From Atopomonas sediminilitoris (GTDB lineage: Bacteria; Pseudomonadota; Gammaproteobacteria; Pseudomonadales; Pseudomonadaceae), in assembly GCF_022601735.1 (NCBI RefSeq), contig NZ_JAKUMM010000002.1, forward strand, positions 62,001 to 126,000: a DNA stretch of 64,000 nucleotides, read 5' to 3'. Below, piece after piece: positions 7,527 to 17,322 of the stretch (position 1 is its first letter; each line of letters begins with the position of its first letter). The notes under the pieces were generated by a model. It had not been told where the DNA came from, made no database searches, and saw only the letters and a list, made by a program, of their open reading frames with translations. Made by a program: the position numbers and the translations under genes.

Positions 7527-8948
7527 TTATTGACCGCTCTGATGGAATTGACTGATCAGCTCGCGCAGCGCGACTTCGGCGTCCATCACCTTGCCGACGG
7601 CTTGTTGCGCCTGATCTGCGGTGATGCCGAGGGCGGCGTAAAGATCACTGGGGATTTCTTCTTGCGACTCGCCGCCGACGCCGCGTTGACGCAGTAGGCG
7701 CGTGGCTAAGCACACCAAGTTGGCGTAGTTATGGTGCGGCCCACGGTAGCTGGGGTCGTGCTGGAAGCGCAGTGCGGTGGCGATTTCTTCCGGCATATCC
7801 CAAAAGCGCATCAGCCAGCCGCCCATTTGCTCGCGGGTAATGCCGAGCAAGTGCTGTTCGAGGTAGTTGTGGCTGACGTGTGGATTGGCCTCCATGTGCC
7901 GGCAGATCAGCGAGAAATGCGGCGGAAACACATGCGCCAACACCAGATAGCCAAAGTTGTGCAGTAGGCCTGCCAAGTAGCTTAAACCGGCTTCGGGGCG
8001 TTGCGGGCGTGGAATGGCACGGGTCAGGCCTTCAATCACTGCGGCGGTGTAAATCGCTTGATCCCAGTACGGGGTGCCTTTTTGTGGGCCGTCTTTGGGC
8101 AGGCTGAGGCTTTTGCCCAGCGCCAAGCCCAGCGCGAGGTTGATCACCAGATCAAAGCCGAGCACGCGCACGATGGCATCTTCTACCGAGCGGATTTTGC
8201 CCGGTGCCGCGTAGTAGGGCGATGCGGCCCAGCTCACCACTTGAGCGGCGAGGGCGGGGTCGGTTTCCACCACGCCGGTGATGTCTTCGACGGTGGCGTC
8301 AGGATCGACGCGCAGTTTGATGATTTTTTGCGCGGTTTCCGGCAGCGGTGGGATTTCTAGGGTTTCTTCCAAGCGCTGGCGAATACGCCGGGCGGTAAAG
8401 TTTTGTACCGCTTGGGTGATTTCCTCGCGGTCATCATCGGGGCGGTCGAGGTTGGGCTGCACCTGGCTCAGTGGCACGGCAAAGCGCGCGGAGCTGGCTT
8501 TGACCAGCAAGCTCTTAAAGTTGGGGGTCGGCATTTCCAGCAGCACGCCCTTGTGCCCCGATTCAATCAACACCGTGGGCGGGGTGAGCAGGCTTTCTTC
8601 ATAAATGCACGGGGAGCTGGTCAGCGGCGGCAGCCCCGGCAGCCCATCGAGCTGGTGCTTGCCGAGCATGCGATCGAGACGTTCTTGGCGCACGGGGTTG
8701 AGCTTGCGTCCGGTCAGCTCGTTGAGCGCGGCTAAGTCGAGCAGGTGGCTTTGCGGGAATAATGCCAGCAGTGCGCCGACTTGATCGTCCAGCAGCATGG
8801 CTTGCACACGCTGCGCCGGATCGAGCGCGGGGCTATCCAAGACCATTTGGTAGGGTAAGGACAGCTTACCCATCAGCTGCTGGATAATGCTGGGTACCGT
8901 GGGCGGGGTGTTGGCGTCGCCGTCACTCATGGCTAGGGGCTCGCTCAT
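7527..8948 (-). CDS. HDOD-domain protein with YbaK-like N-terminal region
   Basis: The start at 8948 (MSEPLAMSDG) gives 473 aa; a longer frame to 9104 would run into the cytochrome promoter region. Residues about 20-160 resemble the YbaK/prolyl-tRNA-editing fold. Residues about 196-400 form an HDOD domain (IPPLPETAQKII, GVVETDPALAAQVVSWA, VEDAIVRVLGFDLVINLALG), a degenerate HD phosphohydrolase fold found in signalling proteins. The combination is described in pseudomonads, but its role is unsettled. It is divergent from the cytochrome gene. Confidence 0.8.
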   Translation of the reverse strand: MSEPLAMSDGDANTPPTVPSIIQQLMGKLSLPYQMVLDSPALDPAQRVQAMLLDDQVGALLALFPQSHLLDLAALNELTGRKLNPVRQERLDRMLGKHQLDGLPGLPPLTSSPCIYEESLLTPPTVLIESGHKGVLLEMPTPNFKSLLVKASSARFAVPLSQVQPNLDRPDDDREEITQAVQNFTARRIRQRLEETLEIPPLPETAQKIIKLRVDPDATVEDITGVVETDPALAAQVVSWAASPYYAAPGKIRSVEDAIVRVLGFDLVINLALGLALGKSLSLPKDGPQKGTPYWDQAIYTAAVIEGLTRAIPRPQRPEAGLSYLAGLLHNFGYLVLAHVFPPHFSLICRHMEANPHVSHNYLEQHLLGITREQMGGWLMRFWDMPEEIATALRFQHDPSYRGPHHNYANLVCLATRLLRQRGVGGESQEEIPSDLYAALGITADQAQQAVGKVMDAEVALRELISQFHQSGQ

Positions 8949-9121
8949 CGCACAGACCTTTTTTGTCAGTTCTTTGCATGCAGTATAACCAGCGGGCTGA
9001 TTTTGCAACGGCGCAATCGCGACCAGTGGTGTGTCGAATGAGACGTAAAGTTGATCCTGCGCATGTTGTTGGCGTGTTGGTCGCGGCAAATTTGGGCGGT
9101 TCACGCCTCAAGGAGAGTCTT

Positions 9122-9577
9122 ATGCGAGTGCTGCCAAGCGCACTGGGGCTGCTGTTATTGAGCAGTGCACTGTGTGCGCAACCGTTAACCGACTTTACCC
9201 CCCAGATGGCGGATGAGCTGCGCGCGCGGCTTAGTAATGCGGACTTGGCGGCTGGCGAGGCGTATTTCGCGCGTAAATGCGCGACCTGCCATGATGCCGC
9301 CGCTGATGGCATCGACTTCACCGGCCCGTTGCTGTGGCAAGTGCTGGGGCGGCCGGTCGCCGCGCGGACTAGTTTTAGTTACTCCAAGGCCATGCAAGCG
9401 CTGCAAACGCGCGACATGAGCTGGGATTACGCCACGCTCGACTATTACCTGAAAGACACCAAAGCGGCGCTGCCGGGGCGTGCAATGAATTTCTCTGGGG
9501 TGGCCGATGCTCAGCAACGCGCCGACTTAATCCTCTATCTGCGCAGCTTAAGTGCTATCCCGCAGGCGTTGCCTTAA
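9122..9577 (+). CDS. Periplasmic c-type cytochrome (class I, monohaem)
   Basis: The start at 9122 follows AAGGAGAG and opens a signal peptide (residues 1-19, ending SALCAQ). One haem-binding CATCH motif lies at 53-57 and Met123 (GRAMNFSGV) is the likely distal ligand. The mature protein is about 130 aa, with a C-terminal LILYLRSLS helix typical of small class I cytochromes. It would shuttle electrons in the periplasm; no partner is adjacent. It overlaps the end of convergent recG by 4 bp. Confidence 0.85.
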   Translation: MRVLPSALGLLLLSSALCAQPLTDFTPQMADELRARLSNADLAAGEAYFARKCATCHDAAADGIDFTGPLLWQVLGRPVAARTSFSYSKAMQALQTRDMSWDYATLDYYLKDTKAALPGRAMNFSGVADAQQRADLILYLRSLSAIPQALP

Positions 9578-11652
9578 ACCTGGCCGTATTGCTGGCCGTG
9601 TCGTAGCCAGCGCGCCAGCAGCGGGCTGACGGCCTGGGGCTGCTCAGCCAGCAGTTGCAGCGCCGCGTCACGCACGGCTGGCAGCAAGTGTGCGTCGCGT
9701 TGTAAATCGGCGATGCGAAACTGCAGCAAGCCGGTTTGCCGCGTGCCCAGCATTTCACCGGGGCCGCGCAGTTCTAAGTCTTTTTCGGCGATTAAAAAGC
9801 CATCGCAGGTTTCGCGCATGATCGCCAAACGCTCGCGGCCAATGTGCGACAACGGCGGGTGATACAGCAGGACGCAATGACTGGCGGTGCTGCCACGCCC
9901 GACCCGCCCGCGCAGCTGGTGCAGTTGTGCCAAGCCTAGGCGCTCGGGGTTTTCGATGATCATCAAGCTGGCGTTGGGTACATCGACGCCGACCTCAATC
10001 ACGGTAGTGGCGACCAACAAGTGCAGCTCGCCGCGCTTGAACGCGTCCATGACGGCGGCTTTTTCTGCCGCTTTCATGCGTCCGTGAATGAGTCCGACTT
10101 GCAGCTCGCCAAGGGCCAGTTGCAGGTCTTCGTAGGTGCCTTGTGCGGCTTGGCAGGTGAGTTCTTCCGACTCTTCAATCAGGGTGCATACCCAATAGGC
10201 TTGGCGGCCTTCTAAACAACCGCTGCGCACCCGTTCGATCACCTCGGCGCGGCGATTATCGCCCAGCACGAGGGTGTTGACGGGCGTGCGTCCGGGCGGC
10301 AGTTCATCGAGTACCGAGGTGTCGAGATCGGCGTAGGCGCTCATCGCCAGGGTGCGCGGGATTGGCGTGGCCGTCATGATCAGCTGGTGTGGGCACAGTC
10401 GGCCGCTGATGCCTTTTTCGCGCAGGGCCAAACGTTGCTGAACGCCAAAACGGTGCTGCTCGTCGATGATCGCCAGCGCCAAGCTATGAAACTGCACCTC
10501 GGCTTGGAACAGCGCGTGGGTGCCAACCACCATCCGTGCTTGTCCGCTGCTGATTTGCTCCAGCGCCGCTTGGCGGGCTTTGCCTTTGAGCTTGCCGGCC
10601 AGCCAAGCGACCTCGATACCCAAGGGTTCTAGCCACTGGCAGAAGGTTAAAAAGTGCTGTTCGGCGAGGATTTCTGTTGGTGCCATCAGTGCGACTTGGT
10701 AGCCGGCCTCCAGCGCTTGCATGGCGGCCAGCGCCGCGACCACGGTTTTGCCGGCGCCAACATCGCCTTGCACTAAGCGCAGCATGGGCGTGTCTTGGGC
10801 CAAATCGTAGGCAATCTCCGCCGCCACGCGTCGCTGGGCGCCGGTGGGGGCAAAGCGCAGGCCGGCTAAGTAGCGTTCAACCAGCTGGATGCTGGGCGGC
10901 AGGCTGGGCGCTTGCTGCGCGCGCTGTTGTTCGCGCAGGCGCTGCATGGAGAGCTGATGGGCGAGCATTTCCTCAAAGGCCAAGCGCTGCTGCGACCAGT
11001 GCTCGCCGTTGGCGAGCTGCTCCAGATTGGCGTCCGGCGGCGGCTGGTGCAGGTAGCGGATGGCCTGATCCAGCGGCCCGAGCTGGTAATCGTGGCGCAG
11101 TGCCGCAGGTAGCCAGTCAGGCAAGCTGTCGGCGCTCAAGCGTGCCAGCGCCGCATCGCTGAGCTGGCGCAAGCGCGCCTGGGACACGCCTTCGGTGGCG
11201 GGGTAGATCGGGGTTAGGGTCTGCGCCACTGGCAGTGGCTCATCACCTTCGAGCACGCGGTATTCCGGATGGTAGATCTCCAGCCCCGATGCACCGGGGC
11301 GCACCTCGCCGTAGCAACGCACCGTGGCGCCGCGGCTGAGTGCGGTCTTTTGAGCGTTGCTGAAGTGATAAAAGCGCAGGCTTACGCTGCCGGTGCCGTC
11401 GTGCAGGCGTACCAACAAGCTGCGGCGGCGCCCCATGAGAACGTCAGCGCCGGTGACGCTGCCTTCCAGCACCGCATCTTGACCGGGCCGTAGCGCGCCG
11501 ATGGGGGTAATGCGGGTGCGGTCTTGGTAGCGCAGTGGCAGGTGGAACAGCAAGTCTTGCAGGTTCTCCAGCCCCAAGCGTGTCAGCTTCTCGGCTTGGG
11601 CCGCGCCGATACCTTTGATCACGGTGAGCGGCGTGGCCGCCAGATCACTCAT
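9574..11652 (-). CDS. recG: ATP-dependent DNA helicase RecG
   Basis: RecG reverses stalled forks and migrates branched DNA. At 692 aa it has family length: an N-terminal wedge/OB domain (LFHLPLRYQDRT, then the SLRFYHFSNAQK region), a Walker A GDVGAGKTVVA, a DEQHRFG box in place of DEAD, a TATPIPRTLAM motif III, and the C-terminal helicase lobe ending in LRGRVGRG and the TRG segment (FRIADLQRD). It starts 6 bp after the oxyR stop, so both are probably co-transcribed. Confidence 0.96.
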   Translation of the reverse strand: MSDLAATPLTVIKGIGAAQAEKLTRLGLENLQDLLFHLPLRYQDRTRITPIGALRPGQDAVLEGSVTGADVLMGRRRSLLVRLHDGTGSVSLRFYHFSNAQKTALSRGATVRCYGEVRPGASGLEIYHPEYRVLEGDEPLPVAQTLTPIYPATEGVSQARLRQLSDAALARLSADSLPDWLPAALRHDYQLGPLDQAIRYLHQPPPDANLEQLANGEHWSQQRLAFEEMLAHQLSMQRLREQQRAQQAPSLPPSIQLVERYLAGLRFAPTGAQRRVAAEIAYDLAQDTPMLRLVQGDVGAGKTVVAALAAMQALEAGYQVALMAPTEILAEQHFLTFCQWLEPLGIEVAWLAGKLKGKARQAALEQISSGQARMVVGTHALFQAEVQFHSLALAIIDEQHRFGVQQRLALREKGISGRLCPHQLIMTATPIPRTLAMSAYADLDTSVLDELPPGRTPVNTLVLGDNRRAEVIERVRSGCLEGRQAYWVCTLIEESEELTCQAAQGTYEDLQLALGELQVGLIHGRMKAAEKAAVMDAFKRGELHLLVATTVIEVGVDVPNASLMIIENPERLGLAQLHQLRGRVGRGSTASHCVLLYHPPLSHIGRERLAIMRETCDGFLIAEKDLELRGPGEMLGTRQTGLLQFRIADLQRDAHLLPAVRDAALQLLAEQPQAVSPLLARWLRHGQQYGQV

Positions 11653-11658
11653 GCGTGC

Positions 11659-12576
11659 TTACGCCTTAGGTTGGGTCACAGAGCACAGGCGCATGGAGTC
11701 GGCCAGCACTTCGATGGCTTGATGCCGTGGGAAGCTCGCGCGCCACGCAATCGCCACGGTGCGCAGCGGCGCGGGGGCGGTGAACGGGCGGACTTCAAGC
11801 ACGCCGGCGGCGTAGTGATGGCTATCCACCGCTGACAGCGGCAGAACGCTCACGCCTAGGCCAGAAGCAACCATGTGGCGTAGGGTTTCCAGCGAGGTGG
11901 ATTCCACCGTGGTGTGCTTGTGATCGTCATCTTGCGGGCGGCTTAAGCTGGGGCACGCTTCGAGAATTTGATCGCGGAAGCAATGCCCTTCACCGAGCAA
12001 CAGCAGGCTCTTGTCATTCAGCCACTCATGCGGGATCTCGCTGTACTGGCACCAGCTGTGATTGGCCGGCAGCAGCACGCTAAACGGCTCGTCGTACAGC
12101 GGCTTGGTCAACACGTCAGCCTCTTGGAAGGGCAGGGCGATGATGATCGCGTCCAGCTCGCCGGTACGCAGTTTGTCACGCAAGACGTGGGTGAAGTTTT
12201 CTTCGATATACAGCGGCATCTCCGGCGCGACGCGATGCAGCTGCGGGATCAGATGCGGGAACAAGTATGGCCCGATGGTGTAAATCGCGCCGACTTTAAG
12301 CGGTGCCTTGAGCTGATCTTTGCCGGCTTGCGCCAGTTCGCGGATGGTCTGCGCTTGCTCCAATACCTTCTGCGCCTGCGCAATCACCGGTGCGCCGACC
12401 TCGGTCACGCGCACCGCGCTTTTGCTGCGCTCGAACAGCAAGATGCCGAGCTCGTCTTCGAGCTTCTTCACCCCAACCGACAGCGTGGGCTGGCTGACAT
12501 GGCAGCGTTCGGCGGCGCGACCAAAGTGGCGTTCTTGAGCGAGGGTCACGATGTAGCGCAGTTCGGTGAGGGTCAT
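11659..12576 (-). CDS. oxyR: Hydrogen-peroxide-sensing LysR-type regulator OxyR
   Basis: The start at 12576 gives 305 aa, the exact size expected for OxyR, beginning MTLTELRYIV with the winged helix-turn-helix (CHVSQPTLSVGVKKLE). The redox pair is present at the E. coli numbering, Cys199 (GEGHCF) and Cys208 (LEACPS), so peroxide-driven disulfide switching should operate. It activates catalase and peroxiredoxin genes elsewhere. recG follows at 6-bp spacing, an arrangement known in Pseudomonas. Confidence 0.96.
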   Translation of the reverse strand: MTLTELRYIVTLAQERHFGRAAERCHVSQPTLSVGVKKLEDELGILLFERSKSAVRVTEVGAPVIAQAQKVLEQAQTIRELAQAGKDQLKAPLKVGAIYTIGPYLFPHLIPQLHRVAPEMPLYIEENFTHVLRDKLRTGELDAIIIALPFQEADVLTKPLYDEPFSVLLPANHSWCQYSEIPHEWLNDKSLLLLGEGHCFRDQILEACPSLSRPQDDDHKHTTVESTSLETLRHMVASGLGVSVLPLSAVDSHHYAAGVLEVRPFTAPAPLRTVAIAWRASFPRHQAIEVLADSMRLCSVTQPKA

Positions 12577-12734
12577 AGGCAAATTCCATTGATCTGCGGC
12601 GAAGCATAGCTTTGCTATGGCGCAAGACCAAGAGGCTGGCCGGCGATTGCTGGTGGCGTTTTGCCCTGAAACATACAACTGCTGCGGTTAATTGGTTAGG
12701 CTCGGGCTTCTTTATTCAGTGCAGGAGCAAGCCG

Positions 12735-13577
12735 ATGGCCCATTGCATCATTGTTGGCTGTGGCGATGTCGGTAGCCGTTTGGCCGCGCAGCTGGTTGCT
12801 GGCGGCCATAGCGTTACCGGGGTGCGCCGACGTCAAGCCGAATTGCCCGCAGGCGTGCAGACGTTACAGGCGGATGTGGCGGCGCCCGCTTGCCCCGCCG
12901 GTTGGCCTGAGCAGGTGGATTATTTGGTCTACGCGGTGGCTGCAGGGCGTGGTGGCGAGGCGGCGTATCAGGCCGCGTATGTCGATGGCCTGCGTAACGT
13001 GCTGGGCTGGTTGGCGCAGCGCCAGCAGCGGGTTAAGCGCTTGGTGTTTGTCTCTAGCACCGGCGTGTATGGGCAGAGCGCTGGCGAGTGGGTCGATGAA
13101 GACGCCGAGACCGCGCCGACCGGCTTTAGCGGACGCATTCTGCTGGCGGCCGAGCAGTTGGCGCTGGCCAGCGATCAGCCGGCCACGTGGCTGCGTTTAG
13201 CCGGCATCTATGGTCCTGGGCGCGGCTATTTGCTCAGCCAAGCGCAAAGCGGCGCACAGGCAGAACCCTTGCAATACGGCAACCGGATTCATGCCGATGA
13301 TGCGGCTAGCTTGTTGGCGAGCTTAATCGCTAAGGCCGAACAAGGCGTGGCGCTGGCCGAAGGCTATATCGGTGTGGACGACGAGCCCGCCCCCTTAGAC
13401 GAAGTGTTGCGTTGGTTACGCGCCCAGTTGGGCGTGACCGAAGGCGGCGGCGAGCTGCTTAAGCGCCGCGCCGGCAGTAAACGCTGCCGTAACACCCGCG
13501 CACGGGCGTTAGGTTGGGCACCGCAGTACCCCAGTTATCGCGAAGGTTATGCGGCGTTGTTACAGCGCGCGGACTAG
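12735..13577 (+). CDS. NAD(P)-dependent epimerase (SDR family, YeeZ-like)
   Basis: The start at 12735, behind AGGAG, yields 280 aa. The dinucleotide-binding motif GCGDVGSR (8-15) opens the Rossmann fold, followed by the FVSSTGVYG strand and the LRLAGIYGPGRG segment of extended short-chain dehydrogenases. The catalytic YxxxK is not obvious, as is common in this subgroup. The substrate is unknown. It is divergent from oxyR across a 158-bp gap, so the two could share control. Confidence 0.75.
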   Translation: MAHCIIVGCGDVGSRLAAQLVAGGHSVTGVRRRQAELPAGVQTLQADVAAPACPAGWPEQVDYLVYAVAAGRGGEAAYQAAYVDGLRNVLGWLAQRQQRVKRLVFVSSTGVYGQSAGEWVDEDAETAPTGFSGRILLAAEQLALASDQPATWLRLAGIYGPGRGYLLSQAQSGAQAEPLQYGNRIHADDAASLLASLIAKAEQGVALAEGYIGVDDEPAPLDEVLRWLRAQLGVTEGGGELLKRRAGSKRCRNTRARALGWAPQYPSYREGYAALLQRAD

Positions 13578-13588
13578 CCAGAAAGCAT

Positions 13589-13610
13589 CAAGGCCCGCGA
13601 AAGGGCCTTG
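13589..13610. terminator. Hairpin between convergent genes
   Basis: CAAGGCCC/GGGCCTTG forms an 8-bp stem with a six-base loop between the epimerase and ridA ends. No strong T tract follows on either strand, so termination is likely but weak. Confidence 0.5.
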
Positions 13611-13630
13611 GTGGACAGCAACACGCGGGC

Positions 13631-14011
13631 TTATGCCAGCGCCATGATCGCGTCCATTTCTACCGCTGCGCCCTTGGGCAGGGCCGCCACGCCGATGGCT
13701 GCGCGTGCGGGGTAGGGCTGCTGGAAGTAACGGCCCATCACTTCATTGACCTTGGCAAAGTGGCTGAGGTCGGTGAGGAAGATATTCAGCTTGGCGATGT
13801 CGGCCAACGAGCCACCGGCGGCTTCGCACACGGCTTGCAAATTCTCGAACACCTGCACGGTTTGCGCTTCAAAGCCTTCGACCAGCTCCATGGTGGCGGG
13901 ATCCAGCGGGATTTGCCCCGACAGGTAAACGGTGTTGCCCACCTTGACCGCTTGCGAGTAGGTGCCGATAGCGGCGGGGGCTTTGTCGGTAGAGATGATG
14001 GTCTTGCTCAT
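13631..14011 (-). CDS. ridA: Reactive imine/enamine deaminase RidA
   Basis: RidA hydrolyses reactive 2-aminoacrylate-type enamines released by PLP enzymes. The 126-aa protein has the full family outline: [26 protein letters not shown], and the C-terminal [22 protein letters not shown], which carries the active-site Arg and Glu. It lies 67 bp downstream of spoT on the same strand, forming the gmk-rpoZ-spoT-ridA series also found in relatives. Confidence 0.93.
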   Translation of the reverse strand: MSKTIISTDKAPAAIGTYSQAVKVGNTVYLSGQIPLDPATMELVEGFEAQTVQVFENLQAVCEAAGGSLADIAKLNIFLTDLSHFAKVNEVMGRYFQQPYPARAAIGVAALPKGAAVEMDAIMALA

Positions 14012-14078
14012 GGCCGTTCCTTATCTGTATTGAGACGGGTCGTTATTGACGCGAGTCTTGATTGAACCGAAAGGTACT

Positions 14079-16187
14079 TCAGTTACGAATGCGTTGGATG
14101 TGCATCACGCCTTTGAGGGCACGCAGCTTTTTGATCACGCGAGACAGGTGCAGGCGGTCGCGCACGCTGATCACCAATTGCACCACGCTGATGCGGCCGT
14201 CGCGCTCATCCATGCCGATCTTCTCGATATTGGCATCGGTCGAGGTGATGCTGGTGGCCAGCACCGCGATCAGACCGCGCTGGTGTTCCAGCTCGACGCG
14301 CAGCTCGACATTGAACTCGCCGCTGACGTCTTTGGCCCACGTCAGCGGGAAGCATTTTTCCGGATTGTTGCGCATGTCGCTGATATTGCGACAGCCGTCG
14401 AGGTGGATCACCATGCCTTTGCCGGCGGACAGGTAGCCGATGATCGGGTCGCCGGGGATCGGCGTGCAGCACTTGGCGTAGCTGATCACTAGCCCCTCGG
14501 TGCCGCGAATGGCCAGCGGGCTGTCGGGGTTGTTGGCGGGCTCGTGGTCTTTGGCCAGTAAGCGCCGCGCCACCACATAGGCCATGCGGTTGCCGAGGCC
14601 GATTTCTTCTAGCAGGTCGTCGCTGTGGGCAAGTTGATATTCGCCCAGCACTGTGGCGATGACCTCGGCGCTGATGTCTTGCAGCTTGAGGTTGAAGGCG
14701 CTCAGCGCTTTGTTGAGCAAGCGCTCGCCCAACGACACTGACTCGCTGCGGCGCTGCTGTTTAAGCGCATGGCGAATGTGCGTGCGGGCCTTGCCGGTGA
14801 TCACAAAATTCAGCCACGCCGGATTTGGCCGTGCGCCGGGGGCGGTAATCACCTCGACGGTTTGCCCGCTTTGTAGCGGCTCGGATAAAGGCGCTAAGCG
14901 TTTGTCGATGCGGCAGGCAATGCAGCTGTTGCCAACGTCGGTGTGCACGGCAAAGGCGAAGTCGACCGCCGTCGAGCCTTTGGGCAGCTCCATGATGCGG
15001 CCCTTGGGGGTGAAGATGTAGACCTCGTCCGGGAACAGGTCGATCTTCACGTTCTCGATAAACTCCAGCGAGCTGTCGGCGTTTTTCTGCAGCTCCAGCA
15101 AGCCCTTGACCCACTGCCGGGCGCGCGCATGGCCTTGTTTGAGGTTTTCACCTTCGGCGGATTTATACAGCCAGTGCGCGGCAATCCCCTGATTGGCCAG
15201 CTCTTCCATCTCGCGGGTGCGGATTTGAATTTCTACCGGCACGCCGTGCAGTCCGAACAGGGTGGTGTGCAGCGATTGGTAGCCATTGGCCTTGGGGATG
15301 GCGATGTAATCTTTGAAACGGCCGGGAATCGGCTTGAACACGCCATGCACACTGCCGAGCACGCGGTAGCAGGTGTCGACCTTATCGACCACGATGCGAA
15401 AAGCGTACACGTCCATGATTTCATGGAAGGCGCGGCGCTTACCGCGCATCTTTTTGTAGATGCTGTACAGGTGCTTCTCGCGGCCGTGGACTTCGCCTTC
15501 AAGCCCGTCGCGCTCCAGCGCCGCTTTCAGCGAGTCCTCCAGCTTGGAGAGGATTTCTTTGCGGTTGCCGCGGGCGCGCCGAACCGCGCGGTGGATGCGC
15601 TCGGCGCGCATCGGGTACATGGCGCTAAAACCTAAGTCTTCGAACTCCACGCGAATCTGGTGCATGCCCAGGCGGTTGGCGATGGGGGCGTAGATTTCGA
15701 GGGTTTCTTTGGCGATACGGCGGCGTTTTTCTGGTGCCAGCACGCCCAAGGTGCGCATGTTGTGCAGACGGTCGGCGAGCTTAACCAAGATCACGCGGAT
15801 ATCGCGCGCCATGGCCAGCGCCATTTTCTGAAAGTTTTCCGCTTGCGCTTCGGCTTTGGTCTCGAAGTGCATTTGCGTGAGCTTGCTGACGCCATCGACC
15901 AGCTCGGCAATGGTTTCACCAAACTGCGCGCTGAGCGCCTCTTTGGCGATGCCGGTGTCTTCAATCACATCGTGCAGCATGGCGGCCATCAGGCTTTGAT
16001 GGTCCATGTGCATTTCGGCAAGAATGTTCGCCACCGCGAGCGGGTGGGTCACATAAGGCTCACCACTGCGCCGACGTTGGCCATCGTGGGCCTGTTCGGC
16101 GTAGTAGTAGGCGCGGCGCACCAGATTAACCTGATCGTGGCTCAGGTAACCGCTGATGCGCTGGGCGAAAACCTCAAGCGTGGGCAT
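14079..16187 (-). CDS. spoT: Bifunctional (p)ppGpp synthetase/hydrolase
   Basis: The 702-aa enzyme makes and degrades the stringent-response alarmone. The hydrolase domain has His48 and the His72-Asp73 pair (AAMLHDVIEDT). The synthetase core includes FKDYIAIPKANGYQSLHTT. A TGS domain (VYIFTPKGRIMELPKG) and a C-terminal ACT domain follow. An intact HD pair identifies it as SpoT rather than monofunctional RelA. rpoZ lies 61 bp upstream, and the omega subunit forms part of the ppGpp-binding site on RNA polymerase, so the pairing is functionally apt. Confidence 0.95.
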   Translation of the reverse strand: MPTLEVFAQRISGYLSHDQVNLVRRAYYYAEQAHDGQRRRSGEPYVTHPLAVANILAEMHMDHQSLMAAMLHDVIEDTGIAKEALSAQFGETIAELVDGVSKLTQMHFETKAEAQAENFQKMALAMARDIRVILVKLADRLHNMRTLGVLAPEKRRRIAKETLEIYAPIANRLGMHQIRVEFEDLGFSAMYPMRAERIHRAVRRARGNRKEILSKLEDSLKAALERDGLEGEVHGREKHLYSIYKKMRGKRRAFHEIMDVYAFRIVVDKVDTCYRVLGSVHGVFKPIPGRFKDYIAIPKANGYQSLHTTLFGLHGVPVEIQIRTREMEELANQGIAAHWLYKSAEGENLKQGHARARQWVKGLLELQKNADSSLEFIENVKIDLFPDEVYIFTPKGRIMELPKGSTAVDFAFAVHTDVGNSCIACRIDKRLAPLSEPLQSGQTVEVITAPGARPNPAWLNFVITGKARTHIRHALKQQRRSESVSLGERLLNKALSAFNLKLQDISAEVIATVLGEYQLAHSDDLLEEIGLGNRMAYVVARRLLAKDHEPANNPDSPLAIRGTEGLVISYAKCCTPIPGDPIIGYLSAGKGMVIHLDGCRNISDMRNNPEKCFPLTWAKDVSGEFNVELRVELEHQRGLIAVLATSITSTDANIEKIGMDERDGRISVVQLVISVRDRLHLSRVIKKLRALKGVMHIQRIRN

Positions 16188-16248
16188 GGCAAAACCCTAC
16201 GCGACCGTGACGGCCGCCTGTTGTGTTGCACCATGCACGCGCCACGGC

Positions 16249-16509
16249 TTACTCAGCCTCGGCGTTATCGTCCTCGAAGCCGAACATCGGCTCATCTTCG
16301 ATCAGCTCTTGCTCTTGCACGAACTTGTCGTTGATCAGGCCTTCGGCGATTTCGCGCAGGGCGACAACGGTAGGCTTGTCGTTTTCCCACTCCACGCGTG
16401 GCTCTTTGCCGCCGGTGGCCAGTTGACGGGCACGCTTGGATGAAAGCATGACCAGTTCAAAACGGTTGTCTACGTGGTCTAGACAGTCTTCTACAGTAAC
16501 GCGGGCCAT
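16249..16509 (-). CDS. rpoZ: RNA polymerase omega subunit
   Basis: The 86-aa protein starts [20 protein letters not shown] and contains the conserved [12 protein letters not shown] and [15 protein letters not shown] segments of omega. It assists beta-prime folding and contributes to a ppGpp site. It lies between gmk and spoT, its usual place in gammaproteobacteria. The acidic tail ends EDDNAEAE. Confidence 0.96.
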   Translation of the reverse strand: MARVTVEDCLDHVDNRFELVMLSSKRARQLATGGKEPRVEWENDKPTVVALREIAEGLINDKFVQEQELIEDEPMFGFEDDNAEAE

Positions 16510-16581
16510 GGTGTTCCTCTGGCTGGTAGATCAGGCCCGAAACGATCGGGCGGACCGGGTAGTTTAAAAAATAGTCAATGA

Positions 16582-17298
<717 letters not shown>

Positions 17299-17322
17299 CT
17301 ATGGCCTGTTTGTGCGCGCTTT

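Noticed and set aside
14943..15635. 230-codon plus-strand frame opposite spoT
   Set aside because: SpoT is complete and well conserved on the minus strand; the antisense frame shows no family features.
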